NCBI RefSeq assembly: GCF_900240245.1
Contig: NZ_OESQ01000001.1
Coordinates: forward strand, 62,001-126,000
Reading direction: 5' to 3'
Source of the DNA: Lachnoclostridium edouardi
GTDB taxonomy: Bacteria > Bacillota > Clostridia > Lachnospirales > Lachnospiraceae
DNA: 64,000 nucleotides
Part shown: piece after piece, positions 34,416 through 43,076 of the stretch
Numbering within the stretch: the stretch's first letter is position 1
How the letters are laid out: every line of letters begins with the position of its first letter
Translations under genes and position numbers: made by a program
The notes under the pieces: generated by a model
Told to the model about the DNA's origin: nothing
Seen by the model: the letters and a program-made list of their open reading frames with translations, nothing else
The model's database searches: none

Positions 34416-36053
34416 GTGGGTATGAATTCAATCGACGCCAAAGGTGTGCAGAAGGCCTTTTTAGCTGCCGCCAAAGGACTTGAAGCAAATAAGGAGTGGA
34501 TTAATCAGCTGAATGTGTTTCCAGTTCCTGACGGAGATACAGGGACAAATATGTCAATGACTATTATGGCTGCCGCCAGAGAGGTGGCGGCGGTGGAAAA
34601 GCCGGATATGGAGACTGTGGCAAAAGCCATTTCCTCCGGTTCCCTAAGAGGAGCCAGAGGAAATTCCGGAGTAATCCTGTCCCAGCTGTTCAGAGGCTTT
34701 ACAAAGGAGATTAAGACGTCAGATCAGATTACTACGGAAATCTTGGCAAATTCCTTTGTGAGAGCCACAGAGACAGCCTACAAAGCAGTAATGAAGCCTA
34801 AAGAGGGAACGATTCTGACAGTGGCCAGAGGCATGGCGGATAAGGCTGTGGAGCTGGCTCCCCAGATTCAGGATATTGTAGAGTTTGCAGACCAGGTAAT
34901 TGCTCATGGCGATTATGTTCTCAGTCAGACGCCGGAGATGCTGCCTGTTTTAAAACAGGCGGGGGTAGTGGATTCCGGCGGCCAGGGACTGATGCAGGTG
35001 TTAAAGGGAGCCAGGGACGGGCTGTTAGGCAAAGAGCCGGATATACAAATAGAGGCTGCAAAGACGGTTGTTACCTCTCCTACGCCTCAGGATAGAGAGC
35101 AGGAAGCTATTCAATTTGGATATTGTACTGAATTTATTATTAACCTGGAAAAAGAATATAGTGAAAAGACAGAAGATGAATTAAAATCATATTTAGAATC
35201 TATTGGGGACTCTATAGTGGTAGTGTCTGATGATGATATTGTAAAAGTGCATGTTCACACAAACCATCCCGGCCTGGCTTTTGAAAAAGCATTGACTTAT
35301 GGTTCTCTGTCCAGAATGAAAGTGGATAATATGAGGGAGGAGCATGAGGAGAAGCTGCTTAAAGAAATGGAATTAGAGAAGCAGCAGCCCAGGAAAAAAT
35401 CAGGCTTTATAGCAGTTTCCATTGGAGACGGACTGGGAGAAATCTTTAAAGGAATTGGAGCTGATTATCTGATTGAAGGCGGTCAGACCATGAATCCCAG
35501 CACAGAAGATATGTTAAAGGCCATAGAACAGGTAAACGCAGACACTGTTTTCATTTTCCCTAATAATAAAAATATTATTTTGGCGGCAGAGCAGGCGAAA
35601 AGTCTGGTGGAGGATAAGAACATTGTTGTAATACCTTCTAAGACGATCCCTCAGGGAATTACAGCCCTAATCAATTATCTTCCGGAGCTGTCTCCTGAGG
35701 AAAATGAAGAAAATATGACAAGAGAGATGGGCAATGTAAAAACAGGTCAGATTACCTATGCCGTGCGCAGTACGGTTATTGACGGCATTCAGATTGAAGA
35801 AGGGGATATTATGGGAATCGGAGACAATGGGATTCTCACCTCAGATCAATCTGTGGAGACGGCTGCTGTCAATACCTTAAAGGCGTTGACAGATGACAGC
35901 TCTGAGCTGATTACTATATATTATGGCTGCGATGTATCTGAGGAGGAGGCTGACAGAGTTTTAAGTCTGGCAGAAAAAACTTGTCCTCAGTGTGAAATAG
36001 AGCTGCACAGCGGCGGTCAGCCTGTATATTATTATTTAATTTCTGTAGAATAA
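34416..36053 (+). CDS. fakA: Fatty acid kinase, catalytic subunit (DAK2 domain, YloV/FakA)
   Basis: 545 residues. The N-terminal DAK2 ATP-binding kinase domain has FPVPDGDTGTNM near 34-45 and GARGNSGVILSQ; the C-terminal half is the FakA regulatory/FakB-interacting part. FakA phosphorylates exogenous fatty acids held by FakB (DegV) proteins for entry into phospholipids. No fakB gene is in the window. GGAGG (34401-34405) suits the GTG at 34416 better than the ATG two codons later. The order asp23-fakA-recG is the common one. Confidence 0.93.
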   Translation: MGMNSIDAKGVQKAFLAAAKGLEANKEWINQLNVFPVPDGDTGTNMSMTIMAAAREVAAVEKPDMETVAKAISSGSLRGARGNSGVILSQLFRGFTKEIKTSDQITTEILANSFVRATETAYKAVMKPKEGTILTVARGMADKAVELAPQIQDIVEFADQVIAHGDYVLSQTPEMLPVLKQAGVVDSGGQGLMQVLKGARDGLLGKEPDIQIEAAKTVVTSPTPQDREQEAIQFGYCTEFIINLEKEYSEKTEDELKSYLESIGDSIVVVSDDDIVKVHVHTNHPGLAFEKALTYGSLSRMKVDNMREEHEEKLLKEMELEKQQPRKKSGFIAVSIGDGLGEIFKGIGADYLIEGGQTMNPSTEDMLKAIEQVNADTVFIFPNNKNIILAAEQAKSLVEDKNIVVIPSKTIPQGITALINYLPELSPEENEENMTREMGNVKTGQITYAVRSTVIDGIQIEEGDIMGIGDNGILTSDQSVETAAVNTLKALTDDSSELITIYYGCDVSEEEADRVLSLAEKTCPQCEIELHSGGQPVYYYLISVE

Positions 36054-36073
36054 CAGATTTACGTTTAAGGATA

Positions 36074-36140
36074 AGAGAGTGTTGCAAAAAGGGCAGCCTT
36101 ACGGCAAAAGCATATTTTTTGCAGCGCTCTCTATATTTTA
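36074..36140 (+). terminator. Terminator after fakA (TGTTGCAAA family)
   Basis: AGAGAGTGTTGCAAAAA (36074-36090) pairs with TTTTTGCAGCGCTCTCT (36116-36132) over 17 positions, with U-G wobbles at the same places as in the fhs and gerW elements. Only a short T run follows (ATATTTTA), so recG may receive read-through. Confidence 0.75.
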
Positions 36141-36158
36141 GGGTACAGGAGGTTAGTG

Positions 36159-38213
36159 ATGACAGAACAGCCCATTACTTCCTTAAAGGGAATTGGAGAG
36201 AAAACAGGAAAACTATTTGAAAAGCTGGGAGTTTTTACTGTTCAGGATTTGGTGGAATATTATCCCAGGGCTTATGATTCTTATAATCAGCCTGTTTCTG
36301 TAGGAGAATTAAAGCCGGATTCTGTTATGGCGGTGAAAGGATTTCTCCACAAAAACGGTGAGGTGCGCCGTTTTTCAAAGGTACAGGTAGTTTTGGCTTC
36401 CCTTCACGACGACACAGGAGCTCTTCAGCTTATTTGGTACAATATGGCTTTTCTGCGCACTGTGCTAAAGGCAGGAGTTCCATTTATTTTCCGAGGCAGA
36501 GTAATTAAAAAAAGCGGAAGGCTGACTATGGAACAGCCGGAAATTTTCAGTCCCAATGACTATGAGAAAGTGCTTCACTCTATGCAGCCTATTTACGGAC
36601 AGACAAAGGGATTGGGAAATAAGGCTATTGTAAAGGCGGTGTCTCAGGCGCTGGAGCACAGACAGATGGAAAGAGAGTACCTGCCTTTAACAATAAGAGA
36701 AAAATATGAGCTGGCAGAATGTAATTTTGCAGTGGAGCACATTCATTTTCCCTCCAATCAGCAGGAGTTTTTATTTGCCAGAAAACGTTTAGTATTTGAC
36801 GAGTTTTTCTTTTTTCTTTTATCTGTACGTCTGCTGAGAGAAAAAAGAGAGGAGCAGAAAAGCGAATATATCATATGTCCGTCTCCTCATGTGGAGAGCT
36901 TTAAAAATCAGCTGCCCTACAGCCTGACAGAAGCTCAGGAGAAGGCCTACAGGGAAGTGTGCCAGGATATGTCCGGCGGCCTGATTATGAACAGATTAGT
37001 TCAGGGAGACGTAGGCTCCGGCAAAACCATTATTGCAGTGCTGGCCCTTCTCCAGGCAGCCTACAACGGCTTTCAGGGAGCTTTAATGGCGCCTACAGAG
37101 GTTTTGGCAAAACAGCATTATGAAGGAATATTGGAGCTGTTTTCCAAATATGGTGTAAATAAGGTTCCGGTGCTGATTACAGGCTCTATGACGGCCAAAG
37201 AAAAACGTTTGGCATATGAAAAAATAGCTTCCCACGAAGCAGATATTATTATTGGAACTCACGCGTTAATTCAGGAAAAAGTAAAGTATGATAATCTGGC
37301 TCTTGTAATTACAGATGAGCAGCATCGATTTGGAGTAGGGCAGAGGGAGGCTTTGGGAAATAAAGGAAAGGCTCCTCACGTGCTGGTAATGAGCGCCACT
37401 CCCATTCCCAGAACACTGGCAATTATTATATATGGGGATCTGGATATTTCTGTTATAGACCAGCTGCCGGCCAACAGACTTCCGATTAAAAACTGTGTAG
37501 TAGATAAAGGATTTAGAAAAAAGGCTTATTCCTTTATTGCAGGGGAAGCGGCAAAGGGACATCAGGCATATGTGATTTGTCCTATGGTAGAAGAAAGCGA
37601 ACAAATTGATGCGGAAAATGTGCTGGATTATACAAAAATTCTGCAGAAAGAGCTGCCGGCCTCTGTAAAGGTAGAATATCTTCATGGAAAAATGAAGGGC
37701 AAAGAAAAAAATCAGATTATGGAGCGCTTTGCCAGAAACGAAATTCAGGTGCTGGTTTCCACTACAGTTATTGAGGTAGGAGTTAATGTTCCAAATGCCA
37801 CTGTGATGATGATTGAAAATGCAGAGCGTTTTGGACTGGCTCAGCTTCATCAGCTGAGAGGCCGGGTGGGAAGAGGCGCAAGCCAATCATACTGTATTAT
37901 GGTAAATTGTTCCGGGGAAGACGGGGCAGGGGAGCGCCTGGATATTTTAAACAAATCTAACGATGGATTTTTCATTGCCTCTGAGGATTTAAAGCTGAGA
38001 GGGCCAGGAGATATTTTTGGCCTTAGACAAAGCGGGGATATGGAGTTTCGTCTGGCGGATATTTTTACAGACGCCAATATTTTAAAAACAGTTTCAGAAG
38101 AAGTAAAGAAACTATTAGAGGAAGACGGGGAACTGTCCTTAGAAGAGCACAGAGAGCTGAAAAAGCGTTTAGACGGATATTTAGAAAAAAGCTATGGAAA
38201 GCTGAATCTGTGA
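36159..38213 (+). CDS. recG: ATP-dependent DNA helicase RecG
   Basis: Branch-migration helicase that rescues stalled forks and processes Holliday junctions. It is 684 residues: OB-fold wedge domain at the N-terminus, Walker A GDVGSGKT near 285, DEQH motif II (ITDEQHRFGVGQRE), QLHQLRGRVGRG motif VI, and the C-terminal TRG segment with EDLKLRGPGDIFG. AGGAGG at 36147-36152 favours the ATG at 36159 over the GTG at 36156. It normally precedes sasp-rsmD; here a pentose cluster separates them. Confidence 0.96.
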   Translation: MTEQPITSLKGIGEKTGKLFEKLGVFTVQDLVEYYPRAYDSYNQPVSVGELKPDSVMAVKGFLHKNGEVRRFSKVQVVLASLHDDTGALQLIWYNMAFLRTVLKAGVPFIFRGRVIKKSGRLTMEQPEIFSPNDYEKVLHSMQPIYGQTKGLGNKAIVKAVSQALEHRQMEREYLPLTIREKYELAECNFAVEHIHFPSNQQEFLFARKRLVFDEFFFFLLSVRLLREKREEQKSEYIICPSPHVESFKNQLPYSLTEAQEKAYREVCQDMSGGLIMNRLVQGDVGSGKTIIAVLALLQAAYNGFQGALMAPTEVLAKQHYEGILELFSKYGVNKVPVLITGSMTAKEKRLAYEKIASHEADIIIGTHALIQEKVKYDNLALVITDEQHRFGVGQREALGNKGKAPHVLVMSATPIPRTLAIIIYGDLDISVIDQLPANRLPIKNCVVDKGFRKKAYSFIAGEAAKGHQAYVICPMVEESEQIDAENVLDYTKILQKELPASVKVEYLHGKMKGKEKNQIMERFARNEIQVLVSTTVIEVGVNVPNATVMMIENAERFGLAQLHQLRGRVGRGASQSYCIMVNCSGEDGAGERLDILNKSNDGFFIASEDLKLRGPGDIFGLRQSGDMEFRLADIFTDANILKTVSEEVKKLLEEDGELSLEEHRELKKRLDGYLEKSYGKLNL

Positions 38214-38313
38214 TTTGGCAAAATAAATCATAGATTATAAAAGAAAACCGGATAAAATAACATTTTTCACAAAAACTATTTACAACAGAGAAAAAATGTG
38301 TTAAAGTTATACA

Positions 38314-38327
38314 TGTAACCGGTTACA
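38314..38327. promoter_or_regulatory. LacI-type operator 1, upstream of the regulator gene
   Basis: Perfect 14-bp palindrome TGTAACCGGTTACA, 14 bp before the regulator start. Its CpG centre is typical of LacI-family operators. It is identical to the site at 39400. A weak promoter (TTTACA at 38279-38284, 17-bp spacer, TAAAGT) lies just upstream, so binding would block the start of transcription: autoregulation. Confidence 0.85.
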
Positions 38328-38341
38328 CACGGAGAAACCAT

Positions 38342-39364
38342 ATGACAATCAGAGACATTGCAAAAATAGTAGGAGTCTCTTCGGCAACAGTATCCAGAGT
38401 AATTAATGAGTCCGGTTACGTAAAGGAAGAGACAAAGAACAGAATATTACAAGTTATTGAAGAAAATAATTACGTTCCCAGTGCAGTTGCCAGAAGCCTG
38501 AGCACCAGCGACACCTCCAGTATTGGGGTGATGGTGCCGGATATTACCAATGAATTTTTCTCCAGTATGATCGGAGGAATCGCAGAGCTGGCAGATCAAA
38601 ATGGATTAAGCATTTTGTTTTTTGATTCCAGAGAGTCCCAGGAAAGAGAACATCATTTTCTGATGGAGGCTCAGTCCAGAAGATTGGGAGGGTTGATTAT
38701 TACTCCGGTGTCGGAGTGGGATGGTGAAACCTGTCAAAACCTTATGCAGCTGGAGGACGCCGGAATCCCTGTAGTATTGGTGGACCGGGATATCAGAGAT
38801 TTTAAGCTGGACGGCGTATTTGTAGATAATTTTCAAAGCGCTTACGAAGGCGTGGAAGCCTTGATTTTGGCAGGACATAAGGACATTGCTATTATTACAG
38901 GCCCCGATACTTCTTTGCCGGGGCGCAACAGACTGAAAGGTTATTTGAAGGCTTTGGAGGCTTATAGAATTCCTGTAAATAAGGAATATATTTTATCAGG
39001 AGATTTTATGGTAGAGAGGGCCTATGAGAGGACAAGGCAGCTGCTGGCTTTAAGTAAGCCGCCTACAGCTATTTTTACTTCAAATAACAATACAACATTA
39101 GGCGCATTAAAATATTTTACAGAGCATAAACTGAAAATCGGAAGGGACGTTTCAATTTTAGGCTTTGACCAGATTGAGACGCTTAAAGTAATTGATTACA
39201 GACTATCTACAGTTGAGAGAGACGTGAGAATGCAGGGCAGGGAAGCTATGAAGCTTCTCTTGAAAAAGTTAAAAGACAAAAGATATAAAGGTCAAAAGGG
39301 TGTTAGAAAACGTATTTATGTACCTTATCAAATTGTGCTGAGAGGATCGGAGTTAATGGAATAA
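38342..39364 (+). CDS. LacI/GalR-family transcriptional regulator of the pentose cluster
   Basis: 340 residues: N-terminal helix-turn-helix (TIRDIAKIVGVSSATVSRV, family hallmark, with hinge helix VARSLSTSDTSSIGV) and a periplasmic-binding-protein-like effector domain (about 60-335). This type represses sugar genes and lets go on binding a pentose or its phosphate; the RbsR group is the nearest guess. Two identical palindromes, one before this gene and one before deoC, are the obvious targets. GGAGA precedes the ATG. It is the first gene of the accessory cluster between recG and sasp. Confidence 0.9.
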   Translation: MTIRDIAKIVGVSSATVSRVINESGYVKEETKNRILQVIEENNYVPSAVARSLSTSDTSSIGVMVPDITNEFFSSMIGGIAELADQNGLSILFFDSRESQEREHHFLMEAQSRRLGGLIITPVSEWDGETCQNLMQLEDAGIPVVLVDRDIRDFKLDGVFVDNFQSAYEGVEALILAGHKDIAIITGPDTSLPGRNRLKGYLKALEAYRIPVNKEYILSGDFMVERAYERTRQLLALSKPPTAIFTSNNNTTLGALKYFTEHKLKIGRDVSILGFDQIETLKVIDYRLSTVERDVRMQGREAMKLLLKKLKDKRYKGQKGVRKRIYVPYQIVLRGSELME

Positions 39365-39399
39365 GCTGCTGGAATAGCAGTTTGTTTCTTTCACAAATG

Positions 39400-39413
39400 T
39401 GTAACCGGTTACA
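39400..39413. promoter_or_regulatory. LacI-type operator 2, upstream of deoC
   Basis: TGTAACCGGTTACA, identical to the site at 38314. It ends 3 bp before the -35 box of the downstream promoter, a good position for repression of the deoC-rbs operon. Confidence 0.85.
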
Positions 39414-39416
39414 TGG

Positions 39417-39445
39417 TTGAGTGAAAAGAATGCACAAAATATTAA
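39417..39445 (+). promoter_or_regulatory. Probable promoter of the deoC-rbs operon
   Basis: TTGAGT (39417-39422), 17-bp spacer, TATTAA (39440-39445). Two mismatches in each box, fitting a regulated promoter next to the operator at 39400. Confidence 0.6.
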
Positions 39446-39488
39446 ATATATACAATTCAATTTATTTAAAAACAGGAGGAATGAAAAA

Positions 39489-40124
39489 ATGAGTATTGCA
39501 AAGATGATCGACCACACAATGTTAAAGGCAGACGCAAAGTCAGAGACAATTAAAAAATACTGCAGCGAGGCAAAGGAATATGGATTTGCCTCTGTATGTG
39601 TAAATACTTGTCACGTGCCTTTAGTGGCTAAGGAGTTAGAGGGCAGCGACGTAAAGGTGTGCTGCGTAGTTGGATTTCCTTTAGGAGCTATGCTGACATC
39701 TGCAAAGGCCTTTGAGGCAAAGGCGGCAGTGGAGGCCGGTGCAGATGAGGTGGACATGGTAATCAATGTAGGGGCCATGAAAGATGAAAATTACGATTTT
39801 GTAAAAGAGGATATTAAAGCAGTTGTAGAGGCTTCCCAGGGGAAAGTGGTTAAGGTGATTTTAGAGACCTGCCTGCTGACAAAGGAAGAGATTGTAAAAG
39901 CATGTGAGCTGTCTGTGGAAGCAGGAGCAGATTTTGTAAAAACATCTACAGGCTTCAGCACAGGAGGAGCTACAGCAGAGGATGTGGCTTTAATGAGAAA
40001 AACTGTGGGAGATAAAGCTTTGGTAAAGGCCAGCGGCGGAATCAGAACTCCAGAAGATGCAAAGGCTATGATCGACGCAGGGGCAGACAGAATTGGAGCA
40101 GGAAACGGAATCGTTCTGCTGTAA
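39489..40124 (+). CDS. deoC: Deoxyribose-phosphate aldolase
   Basis: Splits 2-deoxyribose 5-phosphate into glyceraldehyde 3-phosphate and acetaldehyde. It is a 211-residue class I aldolase. The Schiff-base Lys is Lys151 in VKTSTGF, the second Lys lies in LVKASGGI, and IDHTMLKAD opens the barrel. AGGAGGA at 39474-39480 sets the start at 39489; a TTG at 39417 is inside the promoter. It is the first gene behind operator 2, ahead of a sugar kinase and transporter, which points to deoxyribose as a substrate of the cluster. Confidence 0.96.
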   Translation: MSIAKMIDHTMLKADAKSETIKKYCSEAKEYGFASVCVNTCHVPLVAKELEGSDVKVCCVVGFPLGAMLTSAKAFEAKAAVEAGADEVDMVINVGAMKDENYDFVKEDIKAVVEASQGKVVKVILETCLLTKEEIVKACELSVEAGADFVKTSTGFSTGGATAEDVALMRKTVGDKALVKASGGIRTPEDAKAMIDAGADRIGAGNGIVLL

Positions 40125-40167
40125 ATTGAAAGTGACTGGAAAGCCAGTAAAGGAAAGGTGAATAGCT

Positions 40168-41094
40168 ATGGGAAAGAAAATAACAGTGTTTGGCAGCTTT
40201 GTAGTAGATCTCATGGGAAGGACTCCTCATTTACCTGTGCCGGGAGAAACTGTAAAGGGCAGCGTTTTTAAAATGGGTCCAGGCGGAAAAGGGTTTAATC
40301 AGGGCGTAGCTGCTCATAAGGCAGGAGCGGACGTGACCATGGTTACAAAGCTGGGAACTGACGCGTTTGCTCAGGTAGCCTTAGGAGCTATGAGAGAATT
40401 GGGGATGGATGAATCCAGAGTATTCCACACCAAGGATACAGAAACTGGAGCAGCCTTAATTATGGTAGACGAGAATTCCAGCCAAAATGAAATTGTTGTA
40501 ATTTTAGGAGCATGTAACACAATTACAGATGAAGAAGTAGAGTCTTTGCAGGATGTTTTGAAAGAGTCTGAATATTTGCTGACTCAGCTGGAGACAAATG
40601 TTTCTGCAGTGGAAAGAATCGTAGATCTGGCTGCGGAGAACGGAGTGAAAATTATTTTAAATACAGCTCCTGTTCAGCCTATCAGCGATCACATTTTAAG
40701 TAAGGTAGATTTAATTACTCCAAATGAAGTAGAGGCGGAGATTCTTACAGGAATTCCGGTGGACGGCAAGGAGAATGCAGATAAGGCGGCGGATTGGTTC
40801 TTTGAAAAAGGCGTAAAAAATGTGCTGATTACCTTAGGGGGCAGAGGCGTTTATATAGCTACCAAAGAAAAGAGAGGAATTATTCCTGCATATAAGGTGG
40901 AGGCAGTTGATACTACAGGAGCAGGGGACGCTTTTAACGGAGGTCTTGTGGCAGCCCTGGCAGAGGGAAAGGATTTATGGGAAGCAGCAGTTTTCGCTAA
41001 CGCATTAGCGGCAGTTTCTGTACAGAGAATCGGAACTACACCGGCAATGCCTACCAGGGAAGAGATTGACAGTTTCTTAAAAGAACACCAATAA
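40168..41094 (+). CDS. PfkB-family pentose kinase, ribokinase or deoxyribokinase
   Basis: 308 residues with the ribokinase fold: GGKGFNQG near 43-50, NTAPVQP, TPNEVEAEILTG, and the catalytic base Asp254 in DTTGAGDAF. Ribokinases have an Asn in the first strand motif (G-S-x-N-x-D) that contacts the ribose 2-hydroxyl; here it reads GSFVVD with Val12 in that place. Deoxyribokinases also lack this Asn. With deoC immediately upstream I favour deoxyribokinase activity, possibly broad. Annotation pipelines would call it RbsK. It starts 43 bp after deoC behind GGAAAGGTG. Confidence 0.85.
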   Translation: MGKKITVFGSFVVDLMGRTPHLPVPGETVKGSVFKMGPGGKGFNQGVAAHKAGADVTMVTKLGTDAFAQVALGAMRELGMDESRVFHTKDTETGAALIMVDENSSQNEIVVILGACNTITDEEVESLQDVLKESEYLLTQLETNVSAVERIVDLAAENGVKIILNTAPVQPISDHILSKVDLITPNEVEAEILTGIPVDGKENADKAADWFFEKGVKNVLITLGGRGVYIATKEKRGIIPAYKVEAVDTTGAGDAFNGGLVAALAEGKDLWEAAVFANALAAVSVQRIGTTPAMPTREEIDSFLKEHQ

Positions 41095-41110
41095 ATAAGG
41101 GGGAAATCAT

Positions 41111-41509
41111 ATGCTGAAATCAGGAATTTTTCATCCGCAGCTAAACAGAGTTTTGTCTGAACTGCGTCATAAAGATATGCTGGTAATCGGGGACGCCGGA
41201 CTTCCTATTCCAAAGGGAGTAGAAAGAGTGGATTTAGGCTGGAAGGCAGGCAGCCCGGGATATTTGGAAGTACTGGAAGAAATTATGAAGGTGCTGGTGA
41301 TTGACGAAGCTATTTTTGCAGAGGAGGCAAAATCAGTGACGCCGGAGTTTCACGAAAAGGCGAAAAAGCTGCTTCCTGAAGATACGCCTCTTTCTTATGT
41401 GCCGCACACAGAATTTAAAAAGATTACTGCTGATGCAAAGGCCATTGTCCTTACAGGAGAATTTACAGGATATACAAACGTAATACTGGTTTGCGGCTGT
41501 GCATATTAA
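41111..41509 (+). CDS. rbsD: D-ribose pyranase
   Basis: 132 residues. Converts the beta-pyranose to the furanose form of the sugar so that the kinase can use it. Catalytic His20 is present in LRHKDM, followed by VIGDAGLPIPKGV, and the Tyr and Asn of GYTNVIL at the C-terminus line the site of the neighbouring subunit. It forms a cyclic oligomer in the cytosol. It lies between the kinase and rbsA; the sugar could be ribose or deoxyribose. Confidence 0.94.
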   Translation: MLKSGIFHPQLNRVLSELRHKDMLVIGDAGLPIPKGVERVDLGWKAGSPGYLEVLEEIMKVLVIDEAIFAEEAKSVTPEFHEKAKKLLPEDTPLSYVPHTEFKKITADAKAIVLTGEFTGYTNVILVCGCAY

Positions 41510-41573
41510 ACTTAGTATATACTGCTTATTACAGCAGGAGGCATGGGGTTAGTAAAGGATAAATGGTGATTGT

Positions 41574-43076
41574 ATGGGAGAAAAGTTAGTACTGAAGCTG
41601 GATTCCATTGTAAAAACGTTTCCCGGCGTAAAAGCGCTGGATGGGGTTCACCTGGAGATATATGAAGGTGAGGTTCACGCTTTGTGCGGGGAAAACGGCG
41701 CAGGCAAATCCACGCTGATGAAAATTATAGCCGGAGCCCAGGGGTATACATCCGGAAGGATGGAGCTGGACGGGAAAGACGTGGTTTTCCGCTCTACAAA
41801 AGAGGCAGAGCAGCACGGAATCGCCATGATCTATCAGGAGTTCAACATGGTTCCGGAGCTTTCAGTAGCAGAAAATATGTATTTAGGAAGACTTCCGAAA
41901 AACGGGGCAGGCGGAGTAAACTGGCCAAAGCTTTATAAGGACGCCAGAGAAACCTTAGATCATTTAGGACTGAAATTCAGTGAAAAGACGAAGGTGCGAA
42001 ACTTGTCAGTGGCAGAAGCTCAGATGACTGAAATTGCCAAGTGTCTGACTATCGGAGCCAGGATCATTATTATGGATGAGCCTACGGCGGCCCTGGCGGA
42101 CGAGGAAATCAGGATTTTATTCCAGATTATAGAAGAGCTGAAGAAAAAGGGAATCGCCATTATTTATATTTCTCACAGAATGGATGAGATCTTCCAGATT
42201 TCAGACAGACTGACAGTTTTCAGAGACGGTAAGTATGTAAATACAAAGTACATAAAAGATACAAATTACGACGAGGTTGTAGCCATGATGGTAGGACGGA
42301 ATGTGTCCAATTTGTATCCTGTAAGAAATTACAAACCGGCGGGAACTGTTTTTGAAGTGAAAAATATAAACGGACGAGGCGTTTATAATGTAAGCTTCAG
42401 CTTAAATAAGGGAGAAATTCTGGGAATCACAGGACTTTTAGGGTCTGGTACTATTGAATTATCCAAGATGATTTACGGGGCTATCCCCATGAAAAGCGGA
42501 GATGTTTTTGTAAATGGGGAGAAAAAAGATTGTTCCTCCCCCAGAAAGGCTTTAGCTGCCGGCATAGGCTTTGTATCAGATGACAGAAAGCAGGAAGGGC
42601 TGGTGCTGATCCGCAATATTAAAGAGAATATTTCTATGTCCTCTTTAAAGAAACTTACAAAAGTGATTCATTTAGATTCTAAAATGGAAAATGCGAGAGT
42701 GGCAGATCAGGTAAAGGCCTTAAATATTAAAATCAGTTCTCCCGCCCAGTTAGCAGGAAAGCTGTCAGGAGGAAACCAACAGAAGGTAGTATTTGCAAAG
42801 GTACTGGAAGCTGATCCGGAAATTCTGATTTTAGACGAGCCTACACGAGGGGTGGACGTAGGAGCAAAAGCAGAGATTTATGCCATTATGGACCAGCTGA
42901 CTAAGCAGGGAAAAAGCATTGTGGTAATTTCCACTGACCTTCCGGAATTAATCGGCGTCAGTGACAGAATTATTATTATGAGAGAGGGCCATACCGTCCT
43001 GGAGATATCAAAAGAAGAGATGAACCAGGAGACAATTTTGGCACATGCTTCCGGAGGGGTGAGTGAACATGAATAA
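41574..43076 (+). CDS. rbsA: Ribose-type ABC transporter, ATP-binding protein
   Basis: 500 residues with two ABC modules, the CUT2 form. Module 1 has a full Walker A GENGAGKST (39-47) and a signature region NLSVAEAQMTEIAK. Module 2 has the degenerate loop GLLGSGTIEL that is normal for RbsA/MglA proteins, and a full signature LSGGNQQKV with LILDEPTRGVD. It drives uptake with rbsC and rbsB. It overlaps rbsC by 8 bp. Confidence 0.93.
   Translation: MGEKLVLKLDSIVKTFPGVKALDGVHLEIYEGEVHALCGENGAGKSTLMKIIAGAQGYTSGRMELDGKDVVFRSTKEAEQHGIAMIYQEFNMVPELSVAENMYLGRLPKNGAGGVNWPKLYKDARETLDHLGLKFSEKTKVRNLSVAEAQMTEIAKCLTIGARIIIMDEPTAALADEEIRILFQIIEELKKKGIAIIYISHRMDEIFQISDRLTVFRDGKYVNTKYIKDTNYDEVVAMMVGRNVSNLYPVRNYKPAGTVFEVKNINGRGVYNVSFSLNKGEILGITGLLGSGTIELSKMIYGAIPMKSGDVFVNGEKKDCSSPRKALAAGIGFVSDDRKQEGLVLIRNIKENISMSSLKKLTKVIHLDSKMENARVADQVKALNIKISSPAQLAGKLSGGNQQKVVFAKVLEADPEILILDEPTRGVDVGAKAEIYAIMDQLTKQGKSIVVISTDLPELIGVSDRIIIMREGHTVLEISKEEMNQETILAHASGGVSEHE

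Noticed and set aside
37266..37886. 206-codon open frame on the minus strand inside recG
   Set aside because: Opposite-strand shadow of a well-supported helicase gene; product rich in Cys, His, Ser and Phe with no family resemblance and no ribosome binding site.
39417..39488. TTG start 24 codons upstream for DeoC
   Set aside because: It coincides with the -35 box of the promoter, and AGGAGGA supports 39489.
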